The notes under the pieces were generated by a model. The model was not told the DNA's origin. It did no database searches and was given only the letters and a program-made list of their open reading frames with translations. Both the position numbers and the translations under genes were made by a program. A stretch of 64,000 nt of DNA. It comes from Epiperipatus broadwayi (taxonomy: Eukaryota; Onychophora; Udeonychophora; Euonychophora; Peripatidae). The DNA is taken from positions 12,047,100 through 12,111,099 of the forward strand of contig JAQFVV010000022.1 in assembly GCA_028023455.1 (NCBI GenBank), in the 5' to 3' direction. Below are positions 11,660 through 22,622 of the stretch, piece by piece; position 1 is the first letter of the stretch, and each line of letters begins with the position of its first letter.

Positions 11660-13900
11660 AATTAAACCCTTTTTATAATTGAAAAAAAAAACTTATTTAT
11701 TTGGCAAGATATTTCCATAGTGACATTCTAGTCACATCATATGTCTCTTCAGGTTGATGATGCTTTTTGACTATAGCATCATCAGCTGTATTGTGATTTC
11801 TTGGCCAAACTTGAACTGAGTCACTGCAATCCCAGTGATCTAATGGAAGACCTATCCAATTTATTACTAAAAGAATTTGCCACATTTTTCACTTCAAGGT
11901 GATTTCTTTTATCTGAATAAATTGTGTTCACCACAGAAAACCTTCATTCAGCCTTGGTTTTAATTATATTTTTAGCTCTTTGGATAGTTTCATGTACAAC
12001 ATGTTTCTGGTGATTTCTCAAAACATTTTCAACATAATCACAGAAATCATTAACTGAAATCTCATGGTGAAATGCTTTGTAAAAATCTGATAATTTCTCT
12101 TCAAATTCTTTCCAGAGAACTACAGCTTCTTCCAGATTCCAAGCATCTCAGTTCACAATTTTAACTAATTAATGGATTTTATAATTTCTATCTTGAATAT
12201 TATTACTTATGCTATTACAATCCATTAATCTTAATTCCATATTTGTTATCATTACATTCAGTAATTTTTTATGGGGAAGACTCACTCATTTGTTGTCTTC
12301 AACAAAATTAATATGCAGGAATTCCTTAAAAGAGATAGTTTTATTTATTATTTTGTCATAACTAGCACTCTTCTCTCTGAGATATTCAAATGCTTTGTTT
12401 TCTTAATCAATTGTTCAGCATTCAATATATTTACACTCCTTCCTTGAATAGCATCCACCAACAAAGCAATTTCTTCTAGAATATCGATTCTTAAAGCTAG
12501 ATCTCATAAAATATTTGTTGGCAAGATGTTTAGCCATTCCAGAAAATTTTTTATTAGTAGAAAAAAATCATATAGTGCTGAATAGGCTCAACATGTTGCA
12601 AATGCTGTTCTATGATGGCATGCTTTCCATCTTGGGTTAAAAACTCTATATTTTTAGAATTTCCAATTCCCAAATTGATTGAAATTTTATTCAATGTCAT
12701 TTGGTTTTTATTAGACTGATGGAAGATTTTACATATTTCATTAATAAATGCTGTAAAGTGATTCATTTGCTTTATGTCATTGATAAAATCCTCCAGCATA
12801 ATTTGAAGGAGATGACTCAAACAATGCCAAATAATAATCTCAGGATAGTGGTTTTTTTATCTTAACATTCACTTCTGACCACCTTTCCAGGATCACAATT
12901 ACTCCAACTGAACAAAATCCAATCAAATTATTCTTCAAATATGGATTACCAATTCCTACTGATTGCAGACTTTGTAATAGAGCAGTATAAATGGTTTCAG
13001 CATCTTTGTTTTGTAATTCCACTAAATCTACAAAAATTGTTGGTGAGAAATCTGCATCTTTAACCTTAATAAAAATGATAAGAATTGTTTTGCATGATAT
13101 TGTTGATGCCTCATTAATTATAAACATGTCTTTAAATTCTGATCTATTATTTTTCTAAACACTTTCTTTTAATGTATTTTTCAATGCTTGACAATTTTGA
13201 CAGCCAGGAATTGAGAATGAAGTCCCACTCCCATATCTAATCCACTCTTTTTTATAATTCTATCAAATGGTGATATAGAAACGGTCGTTTCTTTTGCTAA
13301 AGTCAAACCACTAAAATTTTACAGATGGAGCTCATAAACTTTGTCTATGAATTTGAAAATTGCATTTTTTGCATTTCTTTCAATTGATCACACATATCTG
13401 GTGTGCTTTTGATGAAAAGTGTTCCTTTATTTTTTTTTTTGAAGAGAGGCTTGTTGAACCATTTTATTTTTTCCACTTGGAACATATTACTTCTCCATTC
13501 TTTTGACACAGAGCTGCCTTCACTTTTATTGACTCGATTTTGATATAGTTATCACATCAAGTTTTTTTTCAATAATAAGTAAAACCAATATTTTTATTTG
13601 AATTCATTGGCTTATTTCATATTCCAGAAAAGTCACTATCTACATTTATTTTATATGATTTTTGACTTTTGGAATGGAAGCTTATTTGTGTTGTCAACAT
13701 TATTTTCTGTTGCATCGAAGAAAGAAAAAAATGATTAAAATATCCCCTTTACTATCGTTTTCGATTCTGTATCAGTTTTTGGATCTTTTATGAAGGAATC
13801 TGATATTGTTTGGCATTTTTGTTTCATTTCTTGATCTGAAAACAGTCATAACACTTGATGAGCCAAAGATATTGTTATATTTATCATCTTGACAAGTTAT
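11660..13900 (-). pseudogene. Decayed hAT-family transposase (KIAA1586-like group)
   Basis: Several minus-strand blocks line up as one transposase broken by frameshifts and stops. At 13127-12840 are ASTISCKTILIIFIKVKDAD, VDLVELQNKDAETIYTALLQ and NNLIGFCSVGVIVILERWS. At 12820-12554 is a block with INDIKQMNHFTAFINEICK. At 12300-11900 are the NAEQLIKK, EFLHINFVE and RNHQKHVVHETIQ blocks. At 11885-11697 is NWIGLPLDHWDCSDSVQVWP. This is the middle and C-terminal part of a hAT transposase of the type predicted as KIAA1586-like (my recognition). The conserved F-C-S-D-G motif reads F-C-S-V-G, so a catalytic aspartate appears lost. No clear terminal inverted repeats or 8-base duplications were found. 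It lies just downstream of the PLE remnant on the same strand. Confidence 0.8.
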
Positions 13901-16639
13901 TCTAGAAAAAATATGTTGAACTTATTGTTAAAAAAAAGAGGGACGTTACATCAGATATAGCAAACTAAATGAAAATAATGTACTATAAACTTACTATAGC
14001 TGATATCATTAAATTTACTAATCAAATAAAAAAAATTGATAAATATGTAAGGAGAAATAAAGTATTTAAAAAAAAAAAAAGTAAAAAATATTTAAAAGGC
14101 ATAAAATATTTGAACAGGTTTTATATTATTGTTTGTTTTCGCATGATAGTCCTTTTGAATAAGTTATTTTATCTTTAAAGTAAAATAATTTCAGAGTAAA
14201 TTTCATTAAAAATTTTATTTGTATACTTTTAAAGAAACTAATTTGAAATGATAAATAATGGTTTAATTCTTAAAACAACTATTGTAATTATTTCTTGAAT
14301 AATTCTTATCTAATTTACATAAACCAAGTCAATATCATATAGTCGATTATTCTGAAGTTTTGACCAATTTTAAAAGAACATGTACATTTAATATATCAAA
14401 AAAAAAAAAAATAAATAATTTCAGATTATTGTTGGAAATAATAAATAATTGTTAATCAACTTTTAGGTAATAATAAATTATTTTCGGTAATTAATACGTT
14501 GTTTTTTTATTTTAAGATATACAATATTATCTAAAAAAAAATCAAAATATTATCAAAAATTTTGTAAATATATTTTATATTAAAAGTTTGTCTAAAATAC
14601 AAATTCATATTTCTTGAATTATAAAAATTTTTATAAATATTGTTTTATCTTCAGAGAATACTAAAGCGTAAAAAAGTATTATATTGTTTTATATAAAAAA
14701 GAAAAAAACTAATTTTTCAAAGAATCCATGTTTTCTACCCACTTTGAAAATATTAAAATCAAAGTTACTACTTAAGAGATAAAAAAAGTTTTTTAAATTC
14801 ATAAAGAAGCAATTTACGTTCTAAAAAGTCATGAATATGGCTATAAACTAAGTTTATACTTTTGATAATTTTACAATTGAAGTCATTATCTGTGCAGGAT
14901 ATATATATTATTTTAAATGTAATGAAGTAAAGCCTAATTATCGTATTATGTATATTAAAGTTTTCATAAGATTATTGTGTTATTATAATTTAATGGGTTG
15001 GTGGTGGAAAGAGGTGAGGTGGATACTAAGTATGACAGTTAAAGTGGTTGAATTTGATTCTCACCTAACAATATTTATGTTTTTTCAATGTAATTTCCGA
15101 AAATATATCACAAGTTTGCTTTGAATGATTGTATTAATCTACATGTCAATTAATAATTGAGTTTTACTTTAAAGGTTGTATTTGAATTCAGTATGAATAA
15201 TGGTTGTTTTACTTTTTGTATTAAATATTGTTGTTTTCTATTTATTTAAGTCAGTATTCTTTTATGTTTTTATTAGTAGGGGTATTTAAATGTCTTATTT
15301 ATTTTATTTTGATAAATTAGTTAAGAAAAATAATATATTTGAAGTATGGTTTATTCAGTTATTTAAAATTTTTATAGAATATGATTAGAAAAATTTCAAA
15401 ATATCCTATTTTAAAACAAAAAATTTTTTTTTAAAAATAGATTATTTAAATTTCATCTAGAAAAGTGCTATTTACAAAAAATATAAACCATTGGTTCATA
15501 ATTATAAGCTACTTTTTTTTATACAACCTAAAAATTTTTTAAAAAAAAAATCAAATCATGAAAAAATTATTTGAATATTTAAAAATATCTTTGAAACAAA
15601 CTGTTATTGTGGCAAATCTTAGTCTGAACTTAAACCCTGTCTTCATTTTACATAAGATAAAGTTGTAGATAATTGTAATTTTATAAAGTAAGTTTGTTGA
15701 TTTCATAGTTTTAAAATGTTTTGAATCTTTGTCTTTTAGGGGTTTGAAAAGTTGTTGTTAAGAAAAAAAATAAAAAATACAAGATATAAATTACAAGAAA
15801 GTGTATCTTTTAAAATTTAAAAAAGCAATAAAATTTTATTTTCAAATTTCCTATAAAAATGATGGTGAGATTTTGGTGACACCAGATTGAGTGATTAAAG
15901 AAGATTTCATGAATTGATTCAGACTCAATGACCTATTAGATTGTTCTAGAACATTCTCAAATAATGTGTAATTATTGGGAGAATTGATAGAATTATAAAA
16001 AAAAAGTTGAAATTGAAATTAAAAAATAGGTATTAAAAAATTTTGTTCCAAAAGCGAATAAAAATTATATCACTTTATGCTAAAAGAATTTTTTTTGCAT
16101 TTATATCATATTTACAAAGGATTTTGATGTTACAATCTATTGACAAAAAAAGAATTGTTAATAGTGAAAAGTGTTTTAAGATTGTAATAAAAAATGATAT
16201 TAAATATTGATAAATGAATTTCATCACAAGCTTAGATTCTCACTAATAGTACTGATGGTTCCATTTTTATTTATTTACTTTAGTATGGTGAGTGTTGTTA
16301 AATTCCTATAATAAATAAATCTGTCTTTGTTTTTATAAAAGGGGTGCTGATTGAATTACTATTTGAAAAGGTGAGTTCTGAAAAAAGTTGGAACTTTGAC
16401 CTATCTTACTAATAACCTTCTTTTATCTAAAGATAAATAATGTGTTGTCTTTTTATTTACTTTTATAAGACATTTCATTTCATTAAATATTATAAATAAA
16501 TTATCTCTTATCCTTCTTGAATGAAATTATTAAATCTTTAAGTTCACTTTCTTTCTTTAAGTCTAATCCTATTCATTAAGATAATATAACTAGTAGAGAT
16601 TTATCTTTATGTATTTAATGGATTATTTTAATTGGGGTT
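13901..16639. other. AT-rich noncoding DNA
   Basis: Extremely AT-rich. I see no protein domain or repeat boundary. A weak B-box-like phrase near 15040 is not enough to call a SINE. Confidence 0.5.
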
Positions 16640-16990
16640 CAGATTGATTTAGGTCAACATGGTGTGAAAGAATCTCGGCCTCAGGGTGCCTTCCAGCATT
16701 CCATCATCAGATTTTCAATTGGATGGACGGTTGAAGAGTTGGAGTGTATAGTAGATTGGAGCCAGTCCATTAAAGTATGAAGATTGTCTATCTTAATAAA
16801 TATCTGAGCACTTATAGTATATATGTGTGGAAGATGATAATCTGGACCAACTGATGATTGCTGGTTTAGCATGAAATACGTATATTGGTGATTATTTATC
16901 TTTTCAGCATATATGTGCTTGAGTGTATCAGTGTTATTAGATAGAGTGGAGAGTGGTGGGTCATGTGAAAGTCTGTGCTCATATACCCTA
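16640..16990 (+). repeat. Family-2 hammerhead repeat, copy 1
   Basis: About 140 bases upstream of the ribozyme (from GGATGGACGGTTGAAGAG) align in order and spacing with the inverse of 34925-35045. The ribozyme follows. The tail (GTGTATCAGTG to CATATACCCTATAT) matches the hairpin element at 20981-21088. The layout suggests a pseudo-LTR of a Penelope-like element or a nonautonomous derivative (inference). Confidence 0.7.
16838..16894 (+). ncRNA. Type I hammerhead ribozyme (family 2, copy 1)
   Basis: Stem I: TAATC (16838-16842) pairs GATTA (16890-16894), then an internal loop TGGA/T, then CCAA (16847-16850) pairs TTGG (16885-16888). Core CTGATGA is 16851-16857. Stem II is TGC/GCA with loop TGGTTTA (16862-16868) and a U.U mismatch at its base. 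GAAA is 16873-16876. Helix III is the palindrome ATACGTAT (16876-16883). The predicted cut is after A16884 (AUA site). All invariant core bases are present. The palindromic helix III cannot close well within one molecule, so cleavage is expected to need a dimer or neighbouring copy, as described for PLE hammerheads. Activity is untested. Confidence 0.85.
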
Positions 16991-17060
16991 TATTACATAT
17001 AACTAGTTTATAAATTATTGTTATTTATCTATAATTAGTTAACGATCTAAAATAAACTAA

Positions 17061-17790
17061 TTCACATATCCTTATATTCATCAGAACATTTATTATCAAA
17101 TATAATTTTATTAATAGTTTCTTTTAACCAAACTTGAATATCCTCCATACCTATTAAAATTTCAGTTCCCATGCTATTTAGTCTTTTTAACTTTCTATGT
17201 TCTGATAAATTAAGATATCTCATAAATTGTATTTTTTTACCATTTCTCTTTCACCTAAAGTTTTTATTACAAATTCATCACGTATTTTGCCAAGTTTTTT
17301 CCTATTTTTCTATACATTTCCTTCTGCATTTGAAAATAAAACATTTTCTTTATTATTTTCCTTCTTCCTATATATGCATAAGAATTTTTACAATTCACTT
17401 TTTTTACATTGCTAATTTCTTCCATTAATTTCTTATTAATTTCAATGTATTTCCATCTTAATCCTATTCTGGCTATTTCTTTTTTCATAAGCAGTTATCC
17501 CACTCAACTGTTATCTTCTTTTTTCTAATTGCTTTTTAATAATCATTACATACTTATTTTTCTTATACATCTAATGTTTTTCTCTCGTCATTAAATTTTA
17601 ACTTATTTCATTCTAAATAAATATTTGCAATCTTCTTCACTCTGTCCATCTATTCGTAGTAACTATTAAAATAATCATTTTTTATAATTATTTTCAAGTT
17701 CCTATTAAATTTACTCAATTTAACCTTATCGTTTATTTTCCATCCATTCCCATCAACTTTTCTATAATTTTATTGCTGCACAGTAAATAA
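17061..17790 (-). pseudogene. Unrecognised decayed reading frame
   Basis: On the minus strand, protein-like stretches run in order across frameshifts. About 17700-17500 holds a block with EWMDRVKKIANIYLE-like wording once a stop is ignored. At 17488-17267 is a 73-residue open frame rich in K, I and R (KKEIARIGLRWKYIEINKKL at its start). At about 17226-17060 is NLSEHRKLKRLNSMGTEIL followed by GMEDIQVWLKETINK. The basic, helical composition and the position beside a family-2 hammerhead would fit the N-terminal part of a retroelement protein, but I see no diagnostic domain and name no function. The opposite-strand frames here are pyrimidine-rich shadows. Confidence 0.35.
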
Positions 17791-17799
17791 TAAGTGCTG

Positions 17800-20581
17800 A
17801 TTTCTGTGAATCATTATATAAATGTGAAGTATGTCAGTTACATTTTGTAAAGCAGAATGGTAAAAAAATCTCAATTTGTTGAATTAAATAATAATTGTGC
17901 TTAATGTCTAACATTCGGGTACTGAAATGTCACACAATCTTCCAAGCAACTTACCTATGATTATTACTCTTACAATAAATTGCAATGTAAGTCACAAAAA
18001 TTAGTGCATATATCAATATTTACATAAAGGCAGGAAACTAAACAAATATACTGTAATGGCATGGGGGTATAAGGAGTTGGTGGAAAGTAAAATTGAACTG
18101 GGATGATGGAAACATCAGAACTCACAGTCCATTCAATGAAATGCAAATATCAATAATTTAAAAAAATTTTCTATAAGTAAATATTTAAAGATATAAGAGT
18201 ATGAGATTAGAGATCTCTGACAGATCAGCCAGCTAACTCAAAAGAGCAACTAAAATAACTATACATTCAACCATCATTATAAAGTAAAAGTAAGTATAAT
18301 TCAAATATCATTCATCATCATTAATGTGAATAAACAAATCAGTACAATATATCAACAGTCAATCTTGTGACTGGATTGGAAATGGGTCTTCTTTAGACCA
18401 GGCTAACCATTAAGCCTTTGCCAGCTTGGGCAATTAATTAAACACAACTTGGATGCACCAACTCAGTGCCCATCCATTAAAATACACAATGATCAGAAAA
18501 TCTAAACAATAATGCTGGGACATTAAAACATGCTGATCATCATCAATGCTCTGGCCACTTGTACTGGCCAACTATAAACTTCAATTTTTTTAACAAAACT
18601 AAACTAAAATAAAATATAGTGTGTGGGCTTTAAAGAGTATCTTCTTTTGCACCAACCAGGATGATGATTGATCATCTCTGGATGCCCCAAAGCACTAAGT
18701 ACACATCCCCATTTATCCGTGTCCGAATCTAGCTCTTTGAACACAAGATCTATTACCGTATGTGATCAAAAGATGATGAAAACAATTTTAACAATTAACT
18801 AGTTTATTAATAACAATAATAATAAAAAGATATTTAAGGTCTTATAAGATAAGGCTCTGATTTTGAAAAAATATATAAAATTATATAAACAACTAAAGTT
18901 ATTACACTGTTTTACAATATTCACCATTCAAATTTTCAAATTATTACAATGATTTACATATATGTGTGCACAAATGCGCAATTTCTAATATACAACTTTT
19001 CTCAAAATAATAAATGACATCAATTTTTAACTAAGTAGGTTTTGATATATATAAATATGTGACAGAGTGCAGTACATTTGAGAAATAGACATATTTAAAT
19101 GATTATACAATAAATGATTAAATTTTTTACATATATGAGTGTGCGTGTACACTGACTTTTATCTATTTTAACTTTTTACAATAATATTATAATTTTCTAA
19201 TACATAAATTTCCTACCTATATGTGTGTATAAACAAAATAGAGATACAATTTAAAATTAGTTTCAGTTTATAAGTTCTCTCTCTTTTTTAAAAAGAAGTA
19301 TAGTCAATTTTTGACAAGTACTTGTTGATTAATTATTAGCATTCTTAGACCAATTTAAAAGATTTGTTTTTACGATTTCAATTCAAACAAAATTATGCAT
19401 GTATTTGTATATTCTTTTTTTAATGTAATTTTTCAAAAGTAATTACCAAAACACTTTCTTCAAAAATATATATCAAATCGTCTTTCTTTTAGACATTTGA
19501 CTTAAGCAAATTATTTACGTGTTTTGTTTTAAGTTATTAATTTATAATCTTATAAGTCATTTTAAGAATTATTAAAATAAAATAACTCACTGTATATACA
19601 TGCAATATATTTATCTTGATTCTTTGTGCGTATAGATAAACAGTAGCATAAGTATAATTACTTCTTTATTCAGCTGGTATTCCTCTTGGGCAAGCTGGTT
19701 CTTTTGGTCCATTAGAAAAATATAATCCATGTTTGTTGTCATCATCAGATAAACTTATGCAATCCATGTATAATGTCGGTCTCCCATCTGTATAGATCTA
19801 TTCTAGGCAATCAGCTGTCTTGGTTTGATAGATTTCAGGCTATGAATCTCAGCATAAAAAAGTGGGTCATTTTCTCTATGTGAATTCAAACTCCTGCTAA
19901 GGAAAACAGTCTACTATCTTGCCTTCTTATATCCTCGTGGCAGTTTTTTTTTATAATTATTCTAGCCATCTTTGTAGCTAGTTTTACTATGGCCATTTTC
20001 TGCTACAGTTACTAACTCTTCACAAAATACTTGAGCCAACTTTACAGCTAGCTCTTCTGCTAACTCTTATAAAACTGCAAGCAGAACTGTTCTTTTCAAA
20101 ATCACTATCCAGACTGATTGATATTTTTGATCAGCCCTTTTTATAAAATCATCTGAGGTGTTATAACAACACCTTGATTAAAAACCGAATTTTATTTTTA
20201 TCTCACTAATCCCTTTGAAAACATACACGTTTTTACTTAGGGGATTTCTAATAGATAAAAATTTTGTTTAATTAATTAAAATTTCAAAAATACAATAGGG
20301 TGTTTTTAAATTTCAAAATCAGAGTAATAATTAATAATAATGCAATATTTATATTTATTCAGACCTTTTTAAAATATTAATTTCATAATGAAATTTTACT
20401 TTAAACCCAGAGTTATTTAACCCTTTAATTATTATTATTTTATTTTAGGAAATATAAAAAAAAATCTACAAAAATTTATTCTGTTTATTTCTACTTTTCC
20501 TTTATTTTACGTATATATTTATGCACACACACTATTAGTGTATGCTATGTAAGCCAACTGGTTACAATACACACATATACA
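17800..20581. other. AT-rich noncoding DNA
   Basis: No gene recognised. The stretches 18330-18780 and 19660-20110 are slightly GC-richer and may be old transposon sequence, but I find no frame, terminal repeat or duplication that identifies them. Confidence 0.5.
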
Positions 20582-20761
20582 ATTGAAGTCTTAAACTGGA
20601 TTCCAAGAGATTGTAAAAGACCCAGAAAGAGACCACATGTGAGATGGATGGATGAAATAAGAAAGTGTGCAGGGGTGATGTGGAGAAGAGAAGCTGAAGA
20701 TCGGAGAAGATTGATTGAACTTGGAGAGACCTTCATCTTGCAGTGGATTGATAATTGTTGA
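20582..20761 (+). pseudogene. LINE ORF2 C-terminal fragment
   Basis: An open 59-codon stretch ending in TGA reads IEVLNWIPRDCKRPRKRPHV, then RWMDEIRKCAGVMWRREAED, then RRRLIELGETFILQW. This is the C-terminal signature of many non-LTR endonuclease/reverse-transcriptase proteins: the G/K-R-P-x-x-R-W-x-D-x-I box, then A-x-D-R-x-x-W/L, then the final LGE-F-QW. Only the 3' end is present, the usual outcome of 5' truncation during target-primed insertion. A purine-rich 3' tail follows. The family is the same as, or close to, the LINE at 53.5-59.4 kb, whose end reads similarly. It is a dead copy. Confidence 0.85.
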
Positions 20762-20980
20762 TAATGATGATACATAAAGAGAAAGACAATATGTAAAGAA
20801 AGACATAGAGAGAAAGGTATTATTACATCAAACATAATATAGCATCATAATGCCTTAAATACATGCACACCATTTAAATCTAAAAATATGCTTCAACATA
20901 TGGATTCAAAATTTAAAAAAGAAAACAATATTTACAATCATAAGTGAAATATAGGCTTATTATATATAACTGTATCAATA

Positions 20981-21088
20981 AATGTAATATATAGGGTATA
21001 AGAGCACAAGTGTATCAGTGATATGAGATAGAATGGTGAGCGGTGGGTTGTGTGAAAGTCTGTGCTCATATACCCTATATATAACATT
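20981..21088. repeat. Short hairpin element
   Basis: AATGTAATATATAGGGTATA plus AGAGCAC at the left is the inverse of GTGCTCATATACCCTATAT plus ATAACATT at the right. The interior (TGTATCAGTG, GTGAGCGGTGGGTTGTGTGA) matches the tail of the family-2 repeat at 16.9 kb. The two may be parts of one element family. Confidence 0.7.
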
Positions 21089-22064
21089 TACAGTAGTATT
21101 TTGTATATTTTGTTCTAAGCCCCTCCCCCCCGCATACATTGCACATTACATTTTGTTGAAAAACACTGATGAAAATAAAGTCTTTTTTTCCCAAAAGTAA
21201 CCTTTATTAGTTAAAAGATTACAAAAAGTTATCGGGTACACTTACCCGTGGAGGATTACAATGTGTTCAATGTTACAAGGCAAAACAATTATTGACCAGG
21301 TTTACAAGGTACGTATGCTCAAAAACAAATATATCCATAAAAGGATTGTATGATTTTGCTTAATGTGTATCTATACATGAACGAGCACAGATCTGCACTG
21401 CCCAAAAACAATCCATCAAGGGGGCGGAAAAGGTGCTGAAAACTTTGACTCTGTACACTCCCGGCAGGTTTTCTGGGTAGCGGCAATAACTGTCATCAGC
21501 CTGCACCCATATCTATTTAAAACCATGTAATAGTTTTTTAATTTGCCAATATTTTGATAAATTATCATTCAGCCTAGTCAAGTCTAATGATATAATGAAG
21601 TGTTTTTCTCAAGTAATAATCAGATTGTGAATGCGCATGAATTTATAAAAACATTTATTAGTATATATACTATTAGATAATTGACTAATATTAATAGAAG
21701 GTGGATTAATAATTTTATTGTTTACTTTCTTCCAGTTTGCAATCAGTTGATTTATTAAAATTGATTTTAAAAGAAGACATTAAATAATAGGTTTGTACTT
21801 CACATCTTTTAAGCTGTTTGTCTTTTTGAAAATTTCACTAGACTCATATTCTTTCAAAATGGCTAATATTACCAAAGCCAGGGGTGTGGACCAATAGTGC
21901 AGTATATGCACTTGATTAAATACATTTTTATGTCCCTGCCACTGACTTGAAGGTGACTATTTGATTGACCTATTTAGCTTTTTAAACATTGTGAATATGG
22001 AATTTCATAGACACCTTGGTGTTCTAGAAATACTCAGTATTTAGACTTATGGGAAAAAAACAAA
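21089..22064. other. Noncoding DNA with a GC-richer patch
   Basis: The stretch 21220-21500 is less AT-rich than its surroundings (for example CACTCCCGGCAGGTTTTCTG) but shows no frame or paired ends. I cannot assign it. Confidence 0.45.
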
Positions 22065-22622
22065 TTGCTAGTGAATAAACATCACATGATCACCATTTCT
22101 TATTCTTGCTCATAACTGTTATTAAAACAGGCAAAACTCTCTATACATTTGCCTGTTTTAATAACAGTTATGAGCAAGCATAAGAAATGGTGATAATGTG
22201 ATGTTTATTGGCTTAAAACCAATCCCGCCTAATAGGATAATGGTGGCTAGGGTTATTAAAGAATCAAAGACACCAAAATGTATAGGTACTGAACTGAGTT
22301 CAGACCTATATGACTATATAAAATAATGAGCTTGGATTGAAAATATTATAGTATTTTCAATTTAAGACTCATAGTTTTGTAGTTAAGTAGAGGTAAAAGG
22401 TGACTACTGGAGGGTTGTATTAGATCCTAAGATCTAGGTGGTGCTCTCAGATCCAAGGCTCCTTACTGATGAAGGCCACAAGTCAGAAACTAGTCTGGGG
22501 ATATTGGAGGTGTAGGCACTAGATGGGGATTTTATGCACAAACCCTCTGGCATCTATTGATTACTCTGGCTTGCACTGAGTGGCAATATCTATAGAGTTT
22601 TGCCTGTTTTAAGTTGCTAGTG
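22065..22622 (+). mobile_element. Family-1 hammerhead element, complete insertion (copy F)
   Basis: The insertion body, 22075-22612, begins ATAAACATCACATGATCACC and ends GCCTGTTTTAA. It is flanked by TTGCTAGTG at 22065-22073 and 22614-22622, with similar bases beyond. The left 65 bases are the inverse of the start of a full forward unit that begins at about 22149, forming a tight hairpin (22075-22210). The forward unit holds the hammerhead and closes with the block TTTTGCCTGTTTTAA that also opens it, so the unit behaves as one monomer of a head-to-tail series. An inverted short piece in front of a forward copy is a known arrangement of Penelope-like insertions. There is no coding capacity. 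Confidence 0.85.
22453..22507 (+). ncRNA. Type I hammerhead ribozyme, intact core (family 1, copy F)
   Basis: Stem I: CCAA (22453-22456) pairs TTGG (22504-22507), then an internal loop GGC/TA, then TCCTTA (22460-22465) pairs TGGGGA (22496-22501) with two G.U pairs. CTGATGA is 22466-22472. Stem II is GGC/GTC with loop CACAA. GAAA is 22486-22489. Helix III is the palindrome ACTAGT (22489-22494). The cut is predicted between C22495 and T22496. All invariant core bases are present. One oddity is an A.A mismatch where the first pair of stem II (10.1-11.1) is normally purine-pyrimidine, which may lower activity. Confidence 0.85.

Noticed and set aside
17171-17428. Plus-strand frames of 62 and 85 residues
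   Set aside because: They are pyrimidine-rich shadows opposite the minus-strand decayed frame.
20545-20835. Minus-strand frames of 71 and 96 residues
   Set aside because: They lie opposite the clear LINE C-terminal coding stretch on the plus strand.
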